Origin: Parerythrobacter jejuensis
GTDB taxonomy: Bacteria; Pseudomonadota; Alphaproteobacteria; Sphingomonadales; Sphingomonadaceae
NCBI RefSeq assembly: GCF_039536765.1
Contig: NZ_BAAAZF010000001.1
Location: 2,170,001 to 2,234,000, forward strand
Reading direction: 5' to 3'
Length of the DNA: 64,000 bases
The notes beneath the pieces are model-generated. The model saw only the letters and a program-made list of their open reading frames with translations. It ran no database searches and had not been told where the DNA came from. Shown in pieces: positions 7,834 through 16,283 of this stretch. The translations under genes were made by a program, and so were the position numbers. Within the stretch, counting starts at the first letter, position 1. Each line of letters begins with the position of its first letter.

Positions 7834-8436
7834 TCACTGGTAGTCGACATCCACGTTGAATGTACCGGAATAGACGCCCGGAGCCTGGTTACGCCGGATC
7901 CGCAATTGCCCGCCCAGCTTGACAAGAAATGCGCCATTGGCGTCGGTGATCCGATAGCGGATCGATCTACGATTTGTTCGGGCGGTCAGCCTTTGCAGAC
8001 CCTCTGTATACCCGAACACGACATTGCGGATTTGCATCCGGCGTCCAGGACCCGTGAGGAAAATGCGGCGATTGCGGGGTTTACGGATCCGGATGCGCCG
8101 GTTGGTGGTGCCGACCCCGGTGAATTCCGCTGCAATGCAGGATCCACTATGAACCACATTGGCGCTGGTGGTGCATGTTTCCGAATCCGTTGGGTTTAGC
8201 GTAACCGTCCCCGGATTGTTGTCCACCGCAAGCCGACCGAAGTCCATGTCCTTGCTCTTAACGATTGTAATCCGTTCAACCAGTTCGGTGCGGGTGGGTG
8301 CATTCTGGCTGTTCGATTGCGCCTGAGCCACAGCTGGCCAGGCCAGCACGCCAGCGAACAGCGCAACAATGCTCGCGCGCACCAAACGGCTGGCGCGCTT
8401 CGAGCAGCGCTGCAAAGGATGATCCCGGTTCCCCAT
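7834..8436 (-). CDS. DUF4402 domain secreted protein
   Basis: The 200-residue protein has an Arg/Lys-rich start and a hydrophobic signal segment ending in WPAVAQAQ. The mature part is beta-rich and shows the DUF4402 layout: an early K-x-MDFGRLAV strand, a central GTVTLNP strand, and the C-terminal QAPGVYSGTFNVDVDYQ. DUF4402 proteins are exported, resemble fimbrial or spore-coat-U subunits, and often occur in multiple copies in Sphingomonadales. A second copy lies directly upstream (8529-9113), so the pair is likely a tandem duplication that has diverged. Confidence 0.8.
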   Translation of the reverse strand: MGNRDHPLQRCSKRASRLVRASIVALFAGVLAWPAVAQAQSNSQNAPTRTELVERITIVKSKDMDFGRLAVDNNPGTVTLNPTDSETCTTSANVVHSGSCIAAEFTGVGTTNRRIRIRKPRNRRIFLTGPGRRMQIRNVVFGYTEGLQRLTARTNRRSIRYRITDANGAFLVKLGGQLRIRRNQAPGVYSGTFNVDVDYQ

Positions 8437-8528
8437 TCCGCTGCCATAGCTAGCGCTCTGTTAAGGAAACGCCTTCGAGGTAAGGTTAACGGCGGGGTAG
8501 GGATGCGGCCCTGAAAGCCGCGCCAGTT

Positions 8529-9113
8529 CTATTCGAAATCAACCCGGACCACGAATTCGCCGGTGTAGACGCCTGGCATCTGGTTGCCGGCCACGTTCAA
8601 GGTTCCGCCAACGCGGAAATCATAGGATGTCTGCCCGAACCATGCCGGCACGGTGAACAGCCCGAAAAAGATCGTCCGGGTGCGATTGAAGTCGTTGGTG
8701 AAATTGGTCAGCTGCATCGTTTCCGATGTGTCGGTCGCGTGGATCAGCGTGATCGAATCGGCAGTGGTAGGTGAAACATAGGCCGGGAAATCCAGCCCTG
8801 TGCGTCGTTCGATGATGAAGCTGGCAGCACTCGGCGTGCTGACCGAAAGGACAGTGCCCGTGACAGTTGCAGAGTTGTCGGGTGCCACCACGATGGTGCC
8901 GCCTGTGTCGCCCGGGGCGACCTTGCCGAAATCCAAATCGCCGGTGTTGCGCATGGTGCCGCTGGCGATCACCGATGCGCTGGCATCGGGGGCAGCCGAA
9001 TTGGACTGCGCGGCGGCCGGTGCAGCCAGGCACAGCAATGCTGTCGCTGCCACCGCCCCGGTGGTTGCGATCCTGCTTGCAATGGTTTGCGTGCGTGAAC
9101 CCGACTGCATCAT
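8529..9113 (-). CDS. DUF4402 domain secreted protein
   Basis: A 194-residue protein with a signal peptide (GAVAATALLCLAAPAAA), then the DUF4402 pattern: RNTGDLDFGKVAPGDTGGTIVV near residues 55-75 and NQMPGVYTGEFVVRVDFE at the C-terminus. It is a paralog of the gene at 7834-8436; the matching GVY-G-F-V-VD(Y/F) ends make this clear. Expected to be an exported, possibly surface-assembled beta-sandwich protein. Two adjacent ATG codons can start it; the first is used here. The intervening 92 bp contains no gene. Confidence 0.8.
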   Translation of the reverse strand: MMQSGSRTQTIASRIATTGAVAATALLCLAAPAAAQSNSAAPDASASVIASGTMRNTGDLDFGKVAPGDTGGTIVVAPDNSATVTGTVLSVSTPSAASFIIERRTGLDFPAYVSPTTADSITLIHATDTSETMQLTNFTNDFNRTRTIFFGLFTVPAWFGQTSYDFRVGGTLNVAGNQMPGVYTGEFVVRVDFE

Positions 9114-9238
9114 TGAGGCTGCAACTACCTACCGAGGCATTAAGGAAGCCGACCCAAGCATGGTGAATGGCTTGTTAGGGATTGCTGTTGATGCTGGCCC
9201 TTTACGACGGGGGCCAGCCACGCCTAGGGGCAATGCGC

Positions 9239-10183
9239 ATGAGCCAGATCAGCGCCCCTTCCGCCATATCGATCCGCGATGTCCAGAAGACCTATGCCGG
9301 CACCAAGGGGGAGCCGGGCAAGCACGCGCTCAAAGGGGTCAGCTTCGAGGTTCCGCAAGGCGGGATATTTGGACTGCTGGGTCCGAACGGGGCAGGCAAG
9401 TCGACGCTGATCAATGTCCTGGCCGGATTGGTGACCAAGAGCGCAGGCTCGGCCGAGATCTGGGGCTTCGATATCGATGACCAGCGCCGCAATGCCAAGC
9501 GCGCGATCGGGATCGTGCCGCAGGAAATTGTCTTCGACCCGTTTTTCACGCCTTACGAAGTGCTGGAAAACCAGGCGGGGTTCTACGGAGTGCCCAAGGC
9601 CGAGCGTCGCAGCGAGGAATTGCTCGCGGCAGTCCGGCTGACTGACAAACGCGATGCCTATGCCCGCACCTTGTCGGGCGGGATGAAACGCCGGTTGCTG
9701 ATTGCCAAGGCGATGGTCCATTCGCCCCCGATCCTGGTGCTGGACGAGCCGACCGCAGGCGTCGATGTCGAATTGCGCCGCCAATTGTGGGAGCTGGTCA
9801 CCGAGCTCAACCGGCAAGGAGTCACCATTGTTCTGACCACCCACTACCTCGAAGAAGCAGAGCAGCTGTGTGACCGGATTGCGATCATCAACAATGGCGA
9901 ACTGATCGCCAACAAGACGACCAGCGAAATGGTCGGCATGGCGCGCGAGAAGATCGTGGTGGTCAGCACCGACAAGGACTTGCCCTCCGCCCCTGTCCAT
10001 TCGGCCTTCATAAAATCGGCTCTGACGGGTGAGCGCACAGTCGAAGTCACGTACGACAAGGATGCGCTGACAGCGGGGCAAGTCCTTGCAATCTTGCAGG
10101 AACAGGGCGTGACAATCGAAGATGTGACCACGCGCGAGGCCGATCTGGAGGATGTATTCGTCCAGCTGACCGGCGCAGGATGA
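9239..10183 (+). CDS. ABC transporter ATP-binding protein (CcmA/DrrA-type)
   Basis: A 314-residue ABC ATPase. Walker A is GPNGAGKST, the signature is LSGGMKRR, Walker B with catalytic glutamate is ILVLDEPTAGVD, and the switch histidine is in TTHYLEEAE. The C-terminal 80 residues are the extension seen in DrrA/CcmA-like ATPases of ABC-2 exporters. The start at 9239 is chosen because AGGGG lies 8 nt upstream; ATG at 9233 is an alternative. No ABC-2 permease gene lies next to it: a methyltransferase gene overlaps its end by 4 nt (ATGA). The membrane partner must be encoded elsewhere, so the substrate is unknown. Confidence 0.9.
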   Translation: MSQISAPSAISIRDVQKTYAGTKGEPGKHALKGVSFEVPQGGIFGLLGPNGAGKSTLINVLAGLVTKSAGSAEIWGFDIDDQRRNAKRAIGIVPQEIVFDPFFTPYEVLENQAGFYGVPKAERRSEELLAAVRLTDKRDAYARTLSGGMKRRLLIAKAMVHSPPILVLDEPTAGVDVELRRQLWELVTELNRQGVTIVLTTHYLEEAEQLCDRIAIINNGELIANKTTSEMVGMAREKIVVVSTDKDLPSAPVHSAFIKSALTGERTVEVTYDKDALTAGQVLAILQEQGVTIEDVTTREADLEDVFVQLTGAG

Positions 10184-10923
10184 GCGCGCTCTACGACACA
10201 ATCGGCATCGATTACGCCAATTTGCGCAAGCCCGATCCGCGCATCGCGGCGCAGGTGGATGCGGCATTGGGCGATGCGCGGACCCTCTTGAATGTCGGGG
10301 CCGGCGCAGGATCTTACGAACCGCGCGGACGCGAACTGACTGCGCTTGAACCTTCCCGGGAAATGATCGCCCAGCGCCCCGAAGGCAGCGCACCAGTCGT
10401 GCAGGGCACTGCCGAACACTTGCCGTTTGCGGACGACAGTTTCGAGGCGGTAATGGCCATCCTCACCATCCATCACTGGACCGACAAAGCCCGGGGCCTG
10501 GCGGAAATGCGCCGTGTCGCGCGGGACCGGGTGGTGCTGCTCACTTATGATCCGGCCTTCCGGGGCCAGTGGCAGACCGAATATTGGCCCGCCCTGATCG
10601 GGCTCGATGAAGGGATCATGCCCCCGATGGAGTTCTTCGAGCAGCATCTCGGGCCCGTCGACATCACGCCGGTTCTCGTCCCGCACGATTGCAGTGACGG
10701 CTTTCTCTATGCCTACTGGCGACGGCCCGAGGCCTATCTCGATGCGCGCATTCGCAAGGGTAGCTCCAGCTTCTGGGTGATCGAGGGACTGGAGGATGGC
10801 GTGCAGCGGTTGGAGGCGGATCTGGCGAGCGGCAAATGGGCGCAGCACAATGCCGGGCTGCTCAAGGCCGAAAGCGCGGATATGGGTTACCGGCTGGTGA
10901 TTGCGGAGGGCCTGCCATGCTGA
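10180..10923 (+). CDS. Class I SAM-dependent methyltransferase
   Basis: A 247-residue methyltransferase of the Methyltransf_11 type. Motif I is LLNVGAGAGSYEP, the acidic end of strand 2 is LTALEPSREM, and the motif IV region is FEAVMAILTIHHW. Its substrate cannot be deduced. It starts inside the end of the ABC ATPase gene (ATGA overlap), so the two are translationally coupled and probably work in one process. A 14-bp tandem duplication covers its stop codon. Confidence 0.85.
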   Translation: MSALYDTIGIDYANLRKPDPRIAAQVDAALGDARTLLNVGAGAGSYEPRGRELTALEPSREMIAQRPEGSAPVVQGTAEHLPFADDSFEAVMAILTIHHWTDKARGLAEMRRVARDRVVLLTYDPAFRGQWQTEYWPALIGLDEGIMPPMEFFEQHLGPVDITPVLVPHDCSDGFLYAYWRRPEAYLDARIRKGSSSFWVIEGLEDGVQRLEADLASGKWAQHNAGLLKAESADMGYRLVIAEGLPC

Positions 10924-10938
10924 TGATGCCATGCTGAT
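10913..10938 (+). repeat. 14-bp tandem duplication at a gene junction
   Basis: TGCCATGCTGATGA at 10913-10926 is repeated from 10927 (TGCCATGCTGAT). The first copy holds the stop of the methyltransferase gene, the second the ATG of the next gene. Without the duplication the two genes would overlap as ATGCTGA. Confidence 0.7.
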
Positions 10939-11230
10939 TATCCTGGGCACAGTCCGCCTGCCGCCCGAGAACCTGTATGAGGCGCGCGCCGCGATGCAGG
11001 AGATGATCGAGGAAAGCCGCGCTGAGGAAGGGTGCGTGACCTATTCCTATGCCGAGGATGTGATCGAACCGGGCCTCGTGCGGGTTACGGAAATCTGGCG
11101 CGACCGCGAGGCGCTGGACGCGCATTTTGCCTCGGACCACCTTGCTGAGTGGCGTGCGAATTGGGACCGCTTGGGCGTCCACGATCGGGATTTGCAACTC
11201 TTCGAAGCGAAATCGGGCCAACCGGTCTAG
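10931..11230 (+). CDS. Antibiotic biosynthesis monooxygenase (ABM) domain protein
   Basis: A 99-residue protein that matches the dimeric alpha/beta-barrel ABM family (YgiN-like quinol monooxygenases and heme-degrading relatives). The pattern is LIILGTVRLPPENLYEARAAM, then EEGCVTYSYAED, then LVRVTEIWRDREALDAHFASDHLAEW. Such proteins handle quinones or other small hydrophobic molecules without a cofactor. The ATG at 10931 is the first that gives the beta-strand start of the family. It follows the methyltransferase gene by 7 bp and is likely the third gene of that operon. Confidence 0.8.
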   Translation: MLIILGTVRLPPENLYEARAAMQEMIEESRAEEGCVTYSYAEDVIEPGLVRVTEIWRDREALDAHFASDHLAEWRANWDRLGVHDRDLQLFEAKSGQPV

Positions 11231-11299
11231 GGCGAGCCGGCCCCACGGGTGGCTTTCCCCGATCTTGCGGGGCTGCGCTATTCTCGCCATGAGGCGCCG

Positions 11300-12886
11300 A
11301 TGACACGCGAATATCACGACGTCCTGATTATCGGCTCCGGCGCGGCCGGGCTTACCGCTGCGCTGGAACTGGCGGAGCACAAGAAAGTGCTGGTGCTGGC
11401 CAAGGGCTCGCTCACCGGCGGGTCGACGGCTTGGGCACAGGGCGGTATCGCTGCGGTGCTGGATGCGGGCGACACATTCGACAATCATGTCCGCGATACC
11501 ATGGTGGCAGGTGCAGGCCTGAACCGGCGTGAGACCGTAGAATTCGTCATCGAGCAGGCGCCCAAGGCGATCGACCGGCTGGTCGAGCTGGGCGTCCCGT
11601 TCAACCAGGATTCGGGCGATCTACACCTGACCCGCGAAGGTGGGCATTCGCACCGCCGAATCGTCCATGTCGATGATGCAACCGGCTGGGCCGTGCAGGA
11701 GGCGCTGCTCAAAGCAGCAGAGGCCAATCCCAACATTACCCTGCTGCCGGGCCGCAGTTGCGTCGATTTGATCACGGGCCGGAATGCGGAGCTGTATTCG
11801 GGCGCGGGCCGGGTCTGGGGTGCCTACGCGCTGGACGAGGCCACGGGCGAAGTCGAAGCGCATGTCGCCAAGGCCACGATCATGGCGGCGGGCGGCGCTG
11901 GCCGGGTGTACCAGTTCTCCACCGCGCCGCGCGGCGCAACGGGGGACGGGATTGCGATGGCGTGGCGGGCCGGCGCCCGCGTCTCCAATATGGAGATGAT
12001 GCAGTTTCACCCGACCTGCCTGTATAATCTGGAGGTCAAGAACTTCCTCATCACCGAGGCGGTGCGGGGCGAGGGCGGGCATTTGCTCCATCCGGAAACC
12101 GGGCATCGTTTCATGGCGGATTATGACGCGGAGCGGATGGAGCTGGCCCCGCGCGATGTTGTGGCGCGCGCAATCGACGACCAGATCAAGCGCTATGGGC
12201 TCGACTATGTCCATCTCGATATCAGCCACCAGCCGCCCGATTTTGTGCGCGAGCACTTCCCGACCATCCATGAAAAACTGACCGGACTGGGCATCGACAT
12301 GACGACCGGCCCGATCCCGGTGGTGCCGGCCCAGCATTATACCTGTGGCGGTGTGCTGGTCGGCCTCGATGCGCGGACAGATCTGCCGGGCCTGTGGGCG
12401 GCGGGCGAATGCACCGAAAGCGGCCTGCATGGTGCCAATCGCCTGGCCTCCAACAGCCTGCTTGAGTGCTTCGTATTTGGCGAAGCCGCAGCGGATGACA
12501 TCCTGTCGCGGTGGGACGAATTGCTCGATCCGCCCGCGATCAGGGAGTGGGATGAAAGCCGGGTCACGGATTCTGACGAGGAAGTCGTCATCAAGCAGAA
12601 CTGGACAGAGATCCGCCGCTTTATGTGGAACTATGTCGGAATCGTGCGCACTACCAAGCGGCTGGAACGGGCGGCCAATCGGATCAAGCTGCTGCGCGAC
12701 GAGGTTGATGACTATTACGGTAATTTCCGCGTCACGACCGACCTGATCGAACTGCGCAACCTGCTGGAAGCGGCCGATCTGATCGTAACTTCCGCCCTCG
12801 CCCGGCACGAAAGCCGCGGACTGCATTTCACGCTCAATTATCCGAACACAGACGATGTGGCGCGCGATACGGTGCTGGTGCCGTAG
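11300..12886 (+). CDS. nadB: L-aspartate oxidase
   Basis: NadB oxidises L-aspartate to iminoaspartate using FAD, the first step of de novo NAD synthesis. The 528-residue protein has the N-terminal dinucleotide motif IIGSGAAGLTAAL, the GGSTAWAQGGIAAV segment that contacts FAD, the MMQFHPTCLYN and TEAVRGEGG active-site segments, and the family-typical HGANRLASNSLLECFVFG. The start at 11300 has GAGG five bases upstream and matches the family N-terminus. nadA and nadC are not nearby, so NAD synthesis genes are dispersed in this genome. Confidence 0.93.
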   Translation: MTREYHDVLIIGSGAAGLTAALELAEHKKVLVLAKGSLTGGSTAWAQGGIAAVLDAGDTFDNHVRDTMVAGAGLNRRETVEFVIEQAPKAIDRLVELGVPFNQDSGDLHLTREGGHSHRRIVHVDDATGWAVQEALLKAAEANPNITLLPGRSCVDLITGRNAELYSGAGRVWGAYALDEATGEVEAHVAKATIMAAGGAGRVYQFSTAPRGATGDGIAMAWRAGARVSNMEMMQFHPTCLYNLEVKNFLITEAVRGEGGHLLHPETGHRFMADYDAERMELAPRDVVARAIDDQIKRYGLDYVHLDISHQPPDFVREHFPTIHEKLTGLGIDMTTGPIPVVPAQHYTCGGVLVGLDARTDLPGLWAAGECTESGLHGANRLASNSLLECFVFGEAAADDILSRWDELLDPPAIREWDESRVTDSDEEVVIKQNWTEIRRFMWNYVGIVRTTKRLERAANRIKLLRDEVDDYYGNFRVTTDLIELRNLLEAADLIVTSALARHESRGLHFTLNYPNTDDVARDTVLVP

Positions 12887-12946
12887 CGTCTTCCTCCGTT
12901 TGCATGTGCCACGCATGACTGGCCCAGGTTCTTCTGACTCCCTTTT

Positions 12947-12960
12947 TTGATCTGGCGCAA
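12947..12960 (+). promoter_or_regulatory. FNR-like box upstream of polyphosphate kinase 2
   Basis: TTGATCTGGCGCAA lies 87 bp before the PPK2 start. The left half is a perfect FNR half-site TTGAT; the right half CGCAA is degenerate. The identical sequence, with the same preceding T, occurs at 27933 before a DUF465 gene, which supports function. Confidence 0.5.
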
Positions 12961-13047
12961 TTTCAGGAGTGTCGCATTCTGCTTTGATGCTGGACGAGTC
13001 GCGCCTGGAGGCAATCCGGGGTGACACCATTCGGGAGGGGAAAGTTT

Positions 13048-14127
13048 ATGGCACGCGCTGGCGGAAACACATCGAAGGGGAATGCGAGCGGCGCCAAACC
13101 AGCGGTCGAAGAGGCTCTGGCCGATGAACGGACCGAAGCGGCGATCGAGGGAGAGGAAGAGGCCATTGGCGTCGTTGCCAAGACTTCCCCCACGGAAGGC
13201 GTAGACGCCATCATTGCCGGATCATCGCCCGATGATGCCGCGCGCCTGCGTCAGTATCTTGGCCTGCCCAAGCCTCCGGGCAAACCGCGCAAGACCAACA
13301 ACCAGCTGGCAGAAGACTGGCGCGAGGGTGGCTATCCCTACAAGTACAAGATGCTGCGCAAGGATTACGAGCGCGAAAAATTCGTGCTCCAGACCGAGCT
13401 GCTGAAATTGCAGCAATGGGTCCGTGAAAACCAGCAGCGGGTGATCATCCTGTTCGAAGGCCGCGATGCGGCGGGCAAGGGCGGGGCGATCAAGCGCATG
13501 ATGGAGCATCTTAATCCGCGCGGTGCCCGCGTTGTCGCCCTGGAAAAGCCGAGCGAGGTGGAGCGTGGGCAATGGTATTTCCAGCGCTATGTCGAGCATC
13601 TTCCAACCGTTGGCGAGATCGTGCTGTTTGACCGGTCGTGGTACAACCGGGCCGGGGTCGAACGGGTCATGGGCTTTTGCAGCGACGAGGAATATCGCGA
13701 GTTTCTGAGGCAGGCGCCCGATTTCGAACGCAATCTGGTCCGCTCCGGCATTCATTTGATCAAGTTCTGGTTCTCGGTCAGCCGGCCGGAACAATTGCGG
13801 CGGTTCAAGGAACGGCAGGTCCATCCGCTCAAGCAATGGAAGCTGTCGCCGGTCGACTTGGCCAGTCTCGACAAATGGGATGATTACACCAAGGCGAAAG
13901 AGGCCATGTTCTTTGCCACCGATACGGCCGACAGCCCATGGACAGTGGTCAAGTCCGACGACAAGAAACGCGCGCGCCTAAATGCGATGCGCTATGTTCT
14001 GCATTCCCTCCCCTATACCGGCAAAGACACTGACCGGATCGGGCGGGTCGATGATTTGCTGGTGGGCAGGGCCAACGTGATCCACGAACGCGGCGAGTAT
14101 TTGATGCCGGGCAGCAAAGGTGACTAG
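13048..14127 (+). CDS. ppk2: Polyphosphate kinase 2
   Basis: A 359-residue PPK2-family enzyme, which moves phosphate between polyphosphate and nucleotides. Walker A is EGRDAAGKGG (137-146) and Walker B with the catalytic arginine is VLFDRSWYNRAGVERVMGF (192-210). The lid segment KAKEAMFFATDTADSPW is present as TKAKEAMFFAT. About 80 residues of disordered, acidic/Ala-rich sequence precede the domain. The start at 13048 follows GGGAGGGG at a good distance; a GTG at 13021 is possible but has no ribosome-binding site. An FNR-like box upstream suggests control by low oxygen. Whether it makes GTP, ATP or NDPs cannot be told from sequence alone. Confidence 0.92.
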   Translation: MARAGGNTSKGNASGAKPAVEEALADERTEAAIEGEEEAIGVVAKTSPTEGVDAIIAGSSPDDAARLRQYLGLPKPPGKPRKTNNQLAEDWREGGYPYKYKMLRKDYEREKFVLQTELLKLQQWVRENQQRVIILFEGRDAAGKGGAIKRMMEHLNPRGARVVALEKPSEVERGQWYFQRYVEHLPTVGEIVLFDRSWYNRAGVERVMGFCSDEEYREFLRQAPDFERNLVRSGIHLIKFWFSVSRPEQLRRFKERQVHPLKQWKLSPVDLASLDKWDDYTKAKEAMFFATDTADSPWTVVKSDDKKRARLNAMRYVLHSLPYTGKDTDRIGRVDDLLVGRANVIHERGEYLMPGSKGD

Positions 14128-14412
14128 AGCGCTTCGCAGATAGGTCGGGCCGCTGACCGGAGGCACAGCTCTCAGGCACTAATCGGTCGCCGTCGCCCGT
14201 TCGTCGGAAACATTGTTACTCCGATAGAAGCATGATTGTGGCGACTCGGCGCGGGGTGCATCTGTGCCCTTGGACGCGGTGCTCACCCCCGGTCGCCGCG
14301 TCCGATCGACCATTAGCCCAAGCGCGAGGAGTTAGGGACTGCGCCTGGAACAAGGGTAACGCCCGGCTGGTCACTCATGGCCGATCATCCAACGACAGCA
14401 GAGGATGATCTG

Positions 14413-14922
14413 ATGACAAAATTGTTTCGTAACCCCGTCGCACTGGCGCTTGGCGCCGCCCTTATCACTCCGGTTCTTGTGACCCCGGCGATGGCCGGCT
14501 CCGGCCAGCAAGAAATTGTGGTCTCGCCCAGCAGCGCGATGGAAGAATGGCGTGCTGATGTGAGCCGCGATCTTGGTCGCAATCTGGTCCTCGCTGAGCG
14601 CTGGGCCAAGCACAATCCCGATAGCGGCATTGTGCAAGTGCGCTTCCAGCTCGATGCCAAGGGCCGCCCGGCCAATATGCAGACCTATCGCAGCTCCGGC
14701 TCGGTCAGCACTGATCGCGCCGCTCGGTGGGCGGTTCGGCGGCTGAGTGATCTCGACCAAGGTCCGGCGCAGGCTTCGGCTGGGCAGGTGTTTCAGGCCA
14801 ATATCATCTTTGCCGATAGCGCCGCGCAGAAGGCACATTATGCAGAGAAGCTGGCCTATATCGAGCGCCGCCGTCTCGCCAGCGCCGCCGCCGAACGCGG
14901 AGTGATCGCGCTCGGTTCCTGA
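14413..14922 (+). CDS. Periplasmic protein with TonB C-terminal-like domain
   Basis: A 169-residue protein with signal peptide (ALALGAALITPVLVTPAMA). Residues about 60-130 follow the TonB C-terminal fold pattern (GIVQVRFQLDAKGRPANMQTYRSSGSVSTDRAARWAVRRL), which links inner-membrane energy to outer-membrane receptors in true TonB. Here there is no proline-rich spacer and no N-terminal anchor beyond the signal, so it is more likely a stand-alone periplasmic TonB-C protein. An AGAGGA sequence precedes the ATG at 14413; an ATG 12 codons upstream is less suitable. The 285 bp before it, after PPK2, contain no gene I can support. Confidence 0.65.
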   Translation: MTKLFRNPVALALGAALITPVLVTPAMAGSGQQEIVVSPSSAMEEWRADVSRDLGRNLVLAERWAKHNPDSGIVQVRFQLDAKGRPANMQTYRSSGSVSTDRAARWAVRRLSDLDQGPAQASAGQVFQANIIFADSAAQKAHYAEKLAYIERRRLASAAAERGVIALGS

Positions 14923-14934
14923 CCTCATTCCAAC

Positions 14935-15003
14935 AGGCACCATGGTTGGTGGTGCCTATCCCCGGGCATCGCCGCCAGTCACCTCCAAGTGACCGGCGGC
15001 GAT
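14935..15003 (+). terminator. Two consecutive strong hairpins
   Basis: The first hairpin (14935-14957) has 8-bp arms AGGCACCA and TGGTGCCT with a 7-nt loop. The second (14968-15003) has 15-bp arms with one mismatch around CTCCAA. Both follow the stop at 14922. No T tract is directly attached, so the call as terminator rests on position and stem strength. Confidence 0.5.
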
Positions 15004-15123
15004 GTTGCGTCTGATATCCGTCATTTTGTCAACTTGCCCGGCATGGCCAGTTCGGCCATGTGATCCGGGCAACCGGCCCGAAGCTGCCGGAACACAGAAT
15101 GAAACGGGAAAGGACTGCACGGC

Positions 15124-16014
15124 ATGCCCGAAACAACGGCCAATGGAATCTCCATTCATTACGAGGATCACGGCGACAAGAATGCGCCGCCAATGCTGCT
15201 GATCATGGGGTTCGGTGCGCAGCTGACCCTGTGGCCGGATGAACTGGTGGACGAGCTGGTCGGCCACGGCTTTCGCGTCATCCGGTATGACAATCGCGAC
15301 ATCGGCCTCAGCCACAAGTTTGACGGGGTCAAGGCGCCCGGACTGATCAAGATGACCCTGCTCGGGAAGCTCGGGATCACGCCCAAGGTGCCCTACACGC
15401 TGTCCGACATGGCCGATGACGGGGCCGGGCTGCTGGAGGCGCTGGAGATTCCGCGGGCGCATATCGTCGGTGGCAGCATGGGCGGGATGATTGCCCAGCA
15501 TGTCGCGGCCAAACATGCCGACAAGACAATGTCGCTGACCTCGATTTTCTCGACCACCGGCCACCCCAAACTGCCAGCTGCCAAGCCAGAAGCGCTCAAG
15601 GCGCTGGTGACCCGGCCCAAGAGCATAGATGAGGAAGCGCTGGTCGAACACGGCATGTTCCTGTCGCGCACGATCGGGAGCCCGGGCTATCCGGCGGATG
15701 CGGATCGTTTGCGCGAACGGGTTACGGCGAGCGTGCGCCGCAGCGTCTATCCGGAGGGGCCGACCCGGCACTTGTCCGCGATTGTGGCTGACGGCGACCG
15801 GCGCGAGATGATCAAGAACATTACCGCGCCAACGCTCGTCCTGCATGGAGAGGCGGATCCGCTGGTCCCGGTCGAGGGTGGCCATGACACGGCCGCCCAT
15901 ATTCCCGGCGCGAAGATCAAGACCTTCCCCGGTTGGGGCCATGACCTGCCCGAGGAACTGATCAAGCCGATCGCAGCGGAGATGGCCGAGCACGCCAAGG
16001 CAGCGCAGGGCTAG
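15124..16014 (+). CDS. Alpha/beta hydrolase
   Basis: A 296-residue alpha/beta-hydrolase. The nucleophile elbow is GGSMGGMIAQ, the acid is in VLHGEADPLVP and the histidine in GWGHDLPEEL. The oxyanion segment is LLIMGFGAQLTLWP, a form seen in epoxide hydrolase/haloperoxidase-like enzymes that are abundant in sphingomonads. The N-terminus MPETTANGISIHYEDHG is typical of this subgroup and AAAGGA lies upstream. Esterase or lactonase activity is likely, but the substrate is unknown. Stops of this gene and the convergent membrane gene are 11 bp apart. Confidence 0.85.
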   Translation: MPETTANGISIHYEDHGDKNAPPMLLIMGFGAQLTLWPDELVDELVGHGFRVIRYDNRDIGLSHKFDGVKAPGLIKMTLLGKLGITPKVPYTLSDMADDGAGLLEALEIPRAHIVGGSMGGMIAQHVAAKHADKTMSLTSIFSTTGHPKLPAAKPEALKALVTRPKSIDEEALVEHGMFLSRTIGSPGYPADADRLRERVTASVRRSVYPEGPTRHLSAIVADGDRREMIKNITAPTLVLHGEADPLVPVEGGHDTAAHIPGAKIKTFPGWGHDLPEELIKPIAAEMAEHAKAAQG

Positions 16015-16025
16015 GGACGGGCTTT

Positions 16026-16283
16026 CTATTCGGTTTCTTGCGGGGCGGCTGCGGGCTTGGCGAGCGCGCGCCGCCGTGCTTCCACCTTTCCGTGGACATA
16101 GCCCCACCACACGGCGTTGAAGGCCACCGATGACCAGAAGAATGTCGGCCGCACCCAGCCGGGCAGATCTGGCAAAGGGATGAAGCGGGCATAGATCGCG
16201 ATTCCCGCCCAGAACCAGATTGCGGCTGCGATCACGATCATGCGTTCGTGCTTCAATCCGATCGTGATTGCGCGTTCCAGCAT
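16026..16283 (-). CDS. Small hypothetical membrane protein
   Basis: An 85-residue protein with two hydrophobic segments (MIVIAAAIWFWAGIAIYARF and PTFFWSSVAFNAVWWGYV) and a basic, Ala-rich tail (KVEARRRALAKPAAAP). An AAGGA sequence 6 nt before the ATG at 16283 supports this start. No family recognised. It lies between the convergent hydrolase and the long nrdA leader. Confidence 0.6.
   Translation of the reverse strand: MLERAITIGLKHERMIVIAAAIWFWAGIAIYARFIPLPDLPGWVRPTFFWSSVAFNAVWWGYVHGKVEARRRALAKPAAAPQETE

Noticed and set aside
11621-13030. 469-codon minus-strand frame across nadB
   Set aside because: Antisense shadow of a clear nadB gene.
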